64,000 bases of DNA, taken from Halosegnis rubeus (GTDB lineage Archaea; Halobacteriota; Halobacteria; Halobacteriales; Haloarculaceae). The stretch spans positions 1 through 64,000 of the forward strand of contig NZ_QJOW01000002.1 of assembly GCF_009184545.1 (NCBI RefSeq), in the 5' to 3' direction. The notes beneath the pieces are model-generated. The model was not told the DNA's origin and made no database searches. It was given only the letters and a program-made list of their open reading frames with translations. The translations under genes were made by a program, and so were the position numbers. The first letter of the stretch is position 1. Each line of letters begins with the position of its first letter. Below, piece after piece: positions 58,989 through 64,000 of the stretch.

Positions 58989-60065
58989 CTCAAACACGAA
59001 GGCCCCATCCTCCTGGACGCGCTCGCCGTCGACCTCGATGAACGAGTCCTCGCTCATGTCGACGATCATGTCGACGTGAACGGCGGAGTCGTTCTGTTCG
59101 TTTGCCTCGCCGACGCAGGCGTCGTACGCGCGCCCGACCGCGAGGTGAATCGTATCGCCCATCTTCTCGTCGAACAGCATGTTGTAGCTAAACCGGCCGA
59201 TATCGCGGTTCATCCCGATGCCGAGCTCGCCGATATATCTCGCGCCCTCATCAGTCGTGAGGATGTCGTCCAACACGTCGGCGTTCTTCTCGGCGTCCCA
59301 CTCGACGGCCTTCCCGTCCTCGAAGCGGAGCCGCGCGCCGGTAATCTCCTTCCCGCGCTGATACACCGGCTTGTCGAAGTACACCTCGCCGTCGACGCTG
59401 TCGCGCACGGGCGCGGTGAATACCTCGCCTCCGGGGAGATTCGCGTGGCCGTCGTCGTTGAGCGTCTCGTTGCCGGCGACGCTCATCGTGAGGTCCGTCG
59501 TCTCGCCCGAGACGATACGCACCGACTCCGCACCGTCCATGATGTCGGTCATCTGCGCTTGGTGTTCGCGCACCTCGTCCCAGTCTTTCAGGACGGCGTC
59601 GTAGACGAAGTTCTCGTAGGCTTCGGTGCTCATCTCCGCGAGCTGGGCGTTCGCGGCGGCGGGGTACTGCGTGAGACACCACGTCTTGCCGAGCCGTTCT
59701 TCCAGTAGGGGTTGGCGAGTCTGGTCGTAGGCGGTCTGGACGTCGCCGTCGATGTCGGCCTCCTCGGTGACGTTGGCGTCCCCGCGGACGGCGACGTAGG
59801 CGTCCATCGCCTCGAACAGTGCCATCTCGTGGTCGGGCAACTCGAACTCGCCGTCGTAGTTACGGAGGTACGCGCGGCGGAATCGCTTGCCCGCACGCCC
59901 CTGAATCGCAAGCGGGTTCGCGCCGATGTCGGCGAGTCGCTCGTGGAGCGCCGTTACGAGGTCCTCCGCGACGGGGTGGGCGTCGATGACGATATCGTCG
60001 CCGGCCTCGGCCTCGATGGAGTGGTCGACGATGACTTCCGCGTGTTCGCGAATCCGTGGGTCCAT
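58983..60065 (-). CDS. M29-family aminopeptidase (leucyl aminopeptidase AmpS-like)
   Basis: 360 aa from ATG 60065 (or 60071). The M29 fold is seen in the DVEADG-like metal site: SVDGEVYFD, IGELGIGMNRDIGRF with a Glu ligand, HLAVGRAY with a His ligand, and AVHVDMIVDM with His and Asp ligands, matching the dinuclear metal centre of thermophilic aminopeptidases. It removes N-terminal residues from peptides in the cytoplasm. Its stop codon is at the base of a hairpin and its 3' flank is the tandem repeat. Confidence 0.87.
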   Translation of the reverse strand: MDPRIREHAEVIVDHSIEAEAGDDIVIDAHPVAEDLVTALHERLADIGANPLAIQGRAGKRFRRAYLRNYDGEFELPDHEMALFEAMDAYVAVRGDANVTEEADIDGDVQTAYDQTRQPLLEERLGKTWCLTQYPAAANAQLAEMSTEAYENFVYDAVLKDWDEVREHQAQMTDIMDGAESVRIVSGETTDLTMSVAGNETLNDDGHANLPGGEVFTAPVRDSVDGEVYFDKPVYQRGKEITGARLRFEDGKAVEWDAEKNADVLDDILTTDEGARYIGELGIGMNRDIGRFSYNMLFDEKMGDTIHLAVGRAYDACVGEANEQNDSAVHVDMIVDMSEDSFIEVDGERVQEDGAFVFEE

Positions 60066-60146
60066 ACGCACACGGTCGTGAGGCCCGGCCTAACGGATTT
60101 CGATGCCCGACCGCCGCGTATTTGTCTCCCCGCGTGAACCCTCTGT

Positions 60147-61151
60147 ATGCTCGACTTCCGCTCCGACACCGTGACGAAACCCTCCGAAGCGATGCGGGAA
60201 GCCGCTCGCGACGCCGACGTCGGCGACGACGTGTACCGCGGTGACCCGACGGTGAACGAACTCGAAGCCCGCGCCGCCGAGGTCGTCGGCACCGAGGCCG
60301 CACTCTACGTTCCCTCCGGCACGATGGGTAACCAGATCGCCATCCGGACTCACACGGAGCGTGGCGACGAACTGCTGTGTGAGACGGACAGCCACATCTA
60401 CAAGTGGGAACTCGGCGGCATCGCCCAACACTCGGGCGTACAGGCCCGGACCATCGACGGTGGCGACCGCGGCGCGCTCGCCCCCGAACAGGTCCACGAC
60501 GGGTACGTCGCCCGCGACGGCCACCGACCGGGCACGAGTCTGCTCTGTGTCGAGAACACCCACAACAGCAAGGGCGGGATCGCCATCCCCGTCGACGATA
60601 TCGCTGCCGCCGCCGAGGCTGCCCGCGACCACGACGTCTCGGTCCACCTCGACGGCGCGCGACTGTTCAACGCCGCGGCCGCCCTTGACGTGCCGGCGAG
60701 TGAGATCGTCGCGCCGGTCGACACCGTGATGTTCTGTCTCTCGAAGGGGCTTGGTGCGCCCGTCGGCTCGATTCTCGCCGGTCCGGAGTCGTTCATCGAG
60801 GAGGCCCGCCGCGTGCGCAAACTGTTCGGCGGGGGAATGCGACAGGCCGGGATGATAGCTGCCCCCGGACTGCTCGCCCTCGAAAATCGGACGCGACTCC
60901 AGGAGGACCACGCGAACGCCCAACTGCTCGCCGACGGCCTGCGCGATATCGAGGGACTCGGCGTCTCTGACCCCGACACGAACATCGTACTCGTGGACAC
61001 CGACGGTCCAGCGGAGACGTTCCTCGATGCACTCGAAGCCGAGGGGGTACTGGCATCGCGATTCGGTCCCGAACAAGTCAGGTTCTGCACTCACTGGGAC
61101 GTAGACGGGTCGGACGTGGAGACAGCGATTGACGCCGCTAGCTCGCTTTAA
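60147..61151 (+). CDS. ltaE: L-threonine aldolase (low-specificity type)
   Basis: 334 aa PLP enzyme that splits threonine/allo-threonine to glycine and acetaldehyde. It starts DFRSDTVTKPSEAMREAA (family signature), VPSGTMGNQIAIRTH, HLDGARLFNAA with the PLP-pyridine Asp, and the PLP Lys in FCLSKGLGAPVGS. Length is typical. It is divergent from the aminopeptidase (82 bp) and shares TTAA with the small gene at 61148. Confidence 0.92.
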   Translation: MLDFRSDTVTKPSEAMREAARDADVGDDVYRGDPTVNELEARAAEVVGTEAALYVPSGTMGNQIAIRTHTERGDELLCETDSHIYKWELGGIAQHSGVQARTIDGGDRGALAPEQVHDGYVARDGHRPGTSLLCVENTHNSKGGIAIPVDDIAAAAEAARDHDVSVHLDGARLFNAAAALDVPASEIVAPVDTVMFCLSKGLGAPVGSILAGPESFIEEARRVRKLFGGGMRQAGMIAAPGLLALENRTRLQEDHANAQLLADGLRDIEGLGVSDPDTNIVLVDTDGPAETFLDALEAEGVLASRFGPEQVRFCTHWDVDGSDVETAIDAASSL

Positions 61152-61279
61152 TCGCGCCTGGAGTCGCGCATCCCTTCCGAGAAGGCGAGCAGCGTCCGCC
61201 GGATGAACAGATACACGAAGAGGACCACGCCCAACAGCAGCGCGATGATGACCACGAGTACGGGGTCCACGTTGACCAT
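61148..61279 (-). CDS. 43-aa single-span membrane microprotein
   Basis: Reads MVNVDPVLVVIIALLLGVVL, then FVYLFIRRTLLAFSEGMRDS: one membrane helix followed by an Arg-rich cytoplasmic tail. Its stop shares TTAA (61148-61151) with threonine aldolase. No family recognised; a small membrane-associated partner or regulator is possible. Confidence 0.58.
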   Translation of the reverse strand: MVNVDPVLVVIIALLLGVVLFVYLFIRRTLLAFSEGMRDSRRD

Positions 61280-61354
61280 ACGCCTGAGTCTTGGCTCACG
61301 CGAATAGGCGTTTCCCCTCACAAAACTCATACTGGTGGCAGGCCACGGGAACGT

Positions 61355-62086
61355 GTGAGCCTGCTGCCCTCCTCCCCCGACATCTCGTCCGACGGCGACC
61401 CCAGAGTGGTCGGCGTCGACAGCGAGGACGCCGACGACCTGCTCGCCGCCCTCGGTTCCGAGACCGCCCGGAGTATCGTCGCAACGCTCCACGAGGAGCC
61501 GGCCTCCCCAGCCAAACTCGCCGACCGCGTCGACACTTCCGTCCAGAACGTCCAGTACCACCTCACCAGACTGGAGGACGCCGGCGTCGTCACCGTCGCC
61601 GGCACCGCCTACTCCGAGAAAGGCCGCGAGATGGACGTGTACGCGCCCGCGGACAGCCCGCTCGTCATCGTCGCTGCCGAGGAGGAACGCACCTCCGGAG
61701 TGCGGGCCGCGCTGTCGCGACTGCTCGGCAGCGTCGGCGTCCTGCTCGTCGGGAGCCTCGCCGTCCAGCAGTACCTCGGCGGCGGACTGTTTCCCGGCGG
61801 CGAATCGGCAAGCGGTGGCACAGATGGCGGTGGCGGCGCGGCCGGCGACACCGCCCCGACCGAGACCGCCACGCCGACGGACGACGGCGGTGGATTCAGT
61901 ATCGCCGAGGCGACACAGACGCCACAGGAGACCGCCGCGGAGACGGCCCAGGCGGCGACGGAGGCGGCCGCGAGTGGTGGCGATGCGCTGTTCGGCTCGC
62001 TCCCGCCGGGGCTGGTCTTCTTCCTCGGCGGCCTACTGGTGTTGTGCACCGCGGTCCTTCTGTCGTACACTCAAAGAGCTGTTTGA
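61355..62086 (+). CDS. Membrane-anchored ArsR-type winged-helix regulator
   Basis: 243 aa from GTG 61355. The N-terminal winged helix reads ADDLLAALGSETARSIVATLHEEPASPAKLADRVDTSVQNVQYHLTRLEDAGVV, typical of ArsR-like haloarchaeal regulators. A first membrane segment (GSVGVLLVGSLAVQQYLGGGLF) lies near residue 125, then a Gly/Ser/Thr/Pro-rich external loop, and a second segment PPGLVFFLGGLLVLCTAVLL at the end. DNA-binding plus membrane anchoring suggests a one-component sensor of an envelope signal. Domains are clear; signal unknown. Confidence 0.8.
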   Translation: MSLLPSSPDISSDGDPRVVGVDSEDADDLLAALGSETARSIVATLHEEPASPAKLADRVDTSVQNVQYHLTRLEDAGVVTVAGTAYSEKGREMDVYAPADSPLVIVAAEEERTSGVRAALSRLLGSVGVLLVGSLAVQQYLGGGLFPGGESASGGTDGGGGAAGDTAPTETATPTDDGGGFSIAEATQTPQETAAETAQAATEAAASGGDALFGSLPPGLVFFLGGLLVLCTAVLLSYTQRAV

Positions 62087-62146
62087 GCTTAGGACACGGC
62101 TTTTTATACTCCCCGTGTAGCGAGAGGTGCTGACTTCGGCCCTCCC

Positions 62147-62668
62147 CTATCTCGGTAGCTCGAACCGCTCGAACGTCTCGCCGTCGGGCGAGACCAGCGA
62201 GCCACCGATAACCTTCGCACCGACCGATAGCTCTGCGTGTGCCGGGCGGTAGCGGCGCGGGTCGGCGTGGCTCCCCGGATTCAGTACCGACACCTGTCCG
62301 AGCCGTCGAAACTCGGGCTTGTGGCTGTGGCCGACACAGACGAGGTCCGCGTTCGACTGCCGGCCGAACATGGCGAGTGCGGTGTCGTGGTGGCGGTGGC
62401 CGTGGACGAGCGCCAGCCGGACGCCCTCGTGTTCGACGACGGTCTCGTCGCCGATGCGTTCGCGGACGGCCGGCGGGTCGTTGTTGCCGGCGACGGCCGC
62501 GAACTCTCCGCCGGCCGACTCCACGACGGACTCGAACTCGTCGAGCACCGTCTCGGTCGTAAAGTCGCCGCAGTGACAGACGAGGTCTGCCTCGCGGACG
62601 GCGCTCGCGGTCCGGCCGTCGAGCCGTGAGCCGGTGGTCCCGTGGGTGTCGGAGAGCACGACAATCAT
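62147..62668 (-). CDS. YfcE/MJ0936-type calcineurin-like phosphodiesterase
   Basis: 173 aa from ATG 62668. Metallophosphatase motifs: LSDTHG (first Asp and His), HCGDF, GNNDPP, HGHRHHD and GHSHKPE, giving the di-metal site. Short single-domain members act on cyclic nucleotides or phosphodiesters in vitro; physiological role is unclear. Divergent from the CDF gene (58 bp). Confidence 0.88.
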   Translation of the reverse strand: MIVVLSDTHGTTGSRLDGRTASAVREADLVCHCGDFTTETVLDEFESVVESAGGEFAAVAGNNDPPAVRERIGDETVVEHEGVRLALVHGHRHHDTALAMFGRQSNADLVCVGHSHKPEFRRLGQVSVLNPGSHADPRRYRPAHAELSVGAKVIGGSLVSPDGETFERFELPR

Positions 62669-62726
62669 ACGCGAACTCGGTCCCCAGAGGGCAAGGACTT
62701 TGCCGTCGCTCCGTGTCCTCGGGACA

Positions 62727-63686
62727 ATGGCGAGTAGCAAATCAGTTGTCCTCGCGGCGCTCGTCGCGAACGGCGCGATTGCCGTGCTGAAGTTCGCCGG
62801 CTATCTCCTCACCGGGTCGCCGGCGATGCTCTCGGAGACGTACCACTCAATCTCCGACACCGGCAATCAGGTCTTTCTGCTCATCGGGCTCCGGTACGGC
62901 GGGAAGTCGGCCACCCGCGACCACCCGTTCGGCTACGGGAAAGCGCAGTTCTTCTACTCGTTTCTCGTCAGCGTGCTCCTCTTTGGCATCGCCGGCTGGG
63001 AGTCGCTCAAACACGGCTATCACGCCATGCGTGAGGCGTTGTTTCACCCCGCGCCCGTCGAGGTGACGGAGGTGACCCTGCCGCTCGTCGGTGCGGCGAT
63101 TCCGAGCGTCTGGGTGAACTACGCCGTCCTCGTCGGCGCAATCGCCTTCGAATCGTACGCGTTCAAACAGGCGTACGCCTCGATGTCCGGTCAGATTGAC
63201 GAGCACGGCTGGTCCGGGTTCCGGGAGGCGTTCACGAAGACCGCAGACGTGACCGTGTTGACGGCGCTCACCGAGGACACGATTGCTCTCGGCGGTGCGG
63301 GTATCGCCCTCCTCGGCGTCTTCCTGACGCGCACCACCGGAAACCCGATTTACGACGCCACCTCGGCCGCCATCATCGGGCTTATGCTGATGGGCTTTGC
63401 CGTCGCGCTCGCGTGGGAGAACAAGCGACTCCTGCTCGGTGAGTCAGTTCCGGCCGACGCAGAACAGCAGCTCCGCAATATCGTTCTCGAAGCCGACGGG
63501 GTCGACGGTATCGTCGACTTCCGGACCGTCTACTTCGGCCCGGAGAACGTCCTCGTCACAGCCGACATCAGCTTCGAGGCCCGGATTCCGACCGGCGAGA
63601 TGGACGAGCGTATCACCACCATCGAGCAGTCGCTCATCGAGGCCAACCCCGACATCAAGAAGGTGTACGTCGAACCGGAGCGGTAG
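62727..63686 (+). CDS. CDF-family divalent cation exporter
   Basis: 319 aa. About five to six membrane segments, with the metal-site SETYHSISDTGNQ in helix 2 (Asp and His) and EDTIALGGAGIALLG in helix 5. The cytoplasmic C-terminal domain (EADGVDGIVDFRTVYFGPENVLVTADISFEA) is the ferredoxin-like CDF dimerisation fold. It exports Zn, Fe, Mn or similar by proton antiport; a long insert lies between helices 3 and 4 (residues about 105-145). Confidence 0.88.
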   Translation: MASSKSVVLAALVANGAIAVLKFAGYLLTGSPAMLSETYHSISDTGNQVFLLIGLRYGGKSATRDHPFGYGKAQFFYSFLVSVLLFGIAGWESLKHGYHAMREALFHPAPVEVTEVTLPLVGAAIPSVWVNYAVLVGAIAFESYAFKQAYASMSGQIDEHGWSGFREAFTKTADVTVLTALTEDTIALGGAGIALLGVFLTRTTGNPIYDATSAAIIGLMLMGFAVALAWENKRLLLGESVPADAEQQLRNIVLEADGVDGIVDFRTVYFGPENVLVTADISFEARIPTGEMDERITTIEQSLIEANPDIKKVYVEPER

Positions 63687-63852
63687 CGAACAGGTGGACA
63701 CGGCCCCGGACCGGTCGTCCACGCATTCCCCTGCGTCGGCCCGGGTACGGCTCAGCGCACACGGCCGGTGGTCTCGGCATCCGTGATAAACGCTAGCTTT
63801 ACTTCCGCTCCGCCGGGCGACCCTTTTTATCCAAGAACGACCGAGCGCCTGT

Positions 63853-64000
63853 GTGAGCGAGAGCGCGTCGTATCTCCGCTACTTCCCGTACGAGGAGCCG
63901 TACGACCACCAGCGGGACGCGATGGGGCGGATTCACGACGCGCTCGCCGACGAACGCGACGTGCTGTTCGAGGGGGCCTGCGGGACGGGCAAGACGCTCG
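63853..64000 (+). CDS. Rad3/XPD-type DNA helicase, N-terminal fragment
   Basis: GTG 63853 begins VSESASYLRYFPYEEPYDHQRDAM, then ALADERDVLFEGACGTGKTL, the Q-motif region plus Walker A (GACGTGKT) of a superfamily 2 helicase. The frame is still open at the window edge. The YEEPYDHQ start and EGACGTGKT are typical of haloarchaeal Rad3/XPD (ATP-dependent DNA repair helicase), often with an Fe-S cluster domain that is not visible here. TTTTTAT upstream (about 63823-63829) may be its promoter. Confidence 0.82.
   Translation, partial: MSESASYLRYFPYEEPYDHQRDAMGRIHDALADERDVLFEGACGTGKTL

Noticed and set aside
1-64000. CRISPR array, prophage or plasmid island
   Set aside because: No regularly spaced direct repeats, integrase, capsid or replication genes were seen; composition is uniform except at 58216-58440.

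Overview
The window is 64 kb of chromosomal DNA from a halophilic archaeon (class Halobacteria). The evidence is high GC content, strongly acidic proteins, archaeal translation genes (EF-2 with the diphthamide-loop motif, EF-1 alpha, uS10, eS6), Tat-dependent lipoproteins, a PGF-CTERM surface protein, bacterio-opsin-activator type HTH regulators, a HalX response regulator, and many starts that fit leaderless transcripts. I do not assign a genus. Coding density is very high, and apart from a clipped IS200/IS605 TnpB gene at the left edge I see no provirus, plasmid or CRISPR array.

Layout. 1-0.5 kb: 3' end of a tnpB gene. 0.5-2.7 kb: two-gene ABC exporter. 2.8-10.1 kb: thiD, sufS, a PGF-CTERM beta-propeller protein, sufU, a ketopantoate reductase homologue, a small Cys-rich protein and an RNase R-like exonuclease. 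10.2-16.8 kb: an acyl-CoA synthetase and a branched-chain-type ABC transporter split into divergent livK-livM and livH-livG-livF arms. 16.8-25.5 kb: MATE exporter, 6-phosphogluconate dehydrogenase, a histidine kinase broken by two frameshifts, aldehyde dehydrogenase, membrane-anchored ferredoxin, UspA, a DHH phosphoesterase and a kinase-fold phosphotransferase. 25.6-34.3 kb: haloarchaeal unknowns, eS6, a zincin-like protein, a J-domain membrane protein, EF-2, an ACT regulator with homoserine dehydrogenase, EF-1 alpha with uS10, and tRNA-Ala(CGC).

34.4-48.2 kb: small metabolic and stress genes, including glutaredoxin, endonuclease III, a Zn/Cd-type P1B ATPase, an MhqO/MhqD-like quinone-stress pair, a two-component pair, a Dcd/Dut family enzyme, a geranylgeranyl-reductase-like flavoprotein, and two half-size MgtE-like membrane proteins. 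48.3-55.6 kb: a second complete liv operon (K-H-M-G-F), a Bat-type regulator and a second aldehyde dehydrogenase. 55.7-64 kb: a 58-aa protein behind a structured leader, a CBS-MaoC fusion, serB, tRNA-Arg(TCT), a 0.9-kb gene-poor stretch rich in repeats and secondary structure, an M29 aminopeptidase, threonine aldolase, a membrane-bound wHTH regulator, a YfcE-type phosphoesterase, a CDF exporter and the start of a Rad3/XPD-type helicase.

The strongest unexplained signals are in non-coding DNA. (1) Both tRNA genes are followed by an element that holds an inverted and a direct copy of that tRNA's own T-arm/acceptor end around a core shared by the two loci. (2) A candidate structured RNA of about 260 nt (58385-58648) lies between a plausible archaeal promoter and a hairpin plus T-run. 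(3) A 146-bp tandem duplication carries two hairpins per copy. (4) At least nine convergent gene pairs share their stop codons or abut exactly, which leaves no room for intergenic terminators. (5) A perfect 26-bp hairpin with a TTC loop follows sufS directly.
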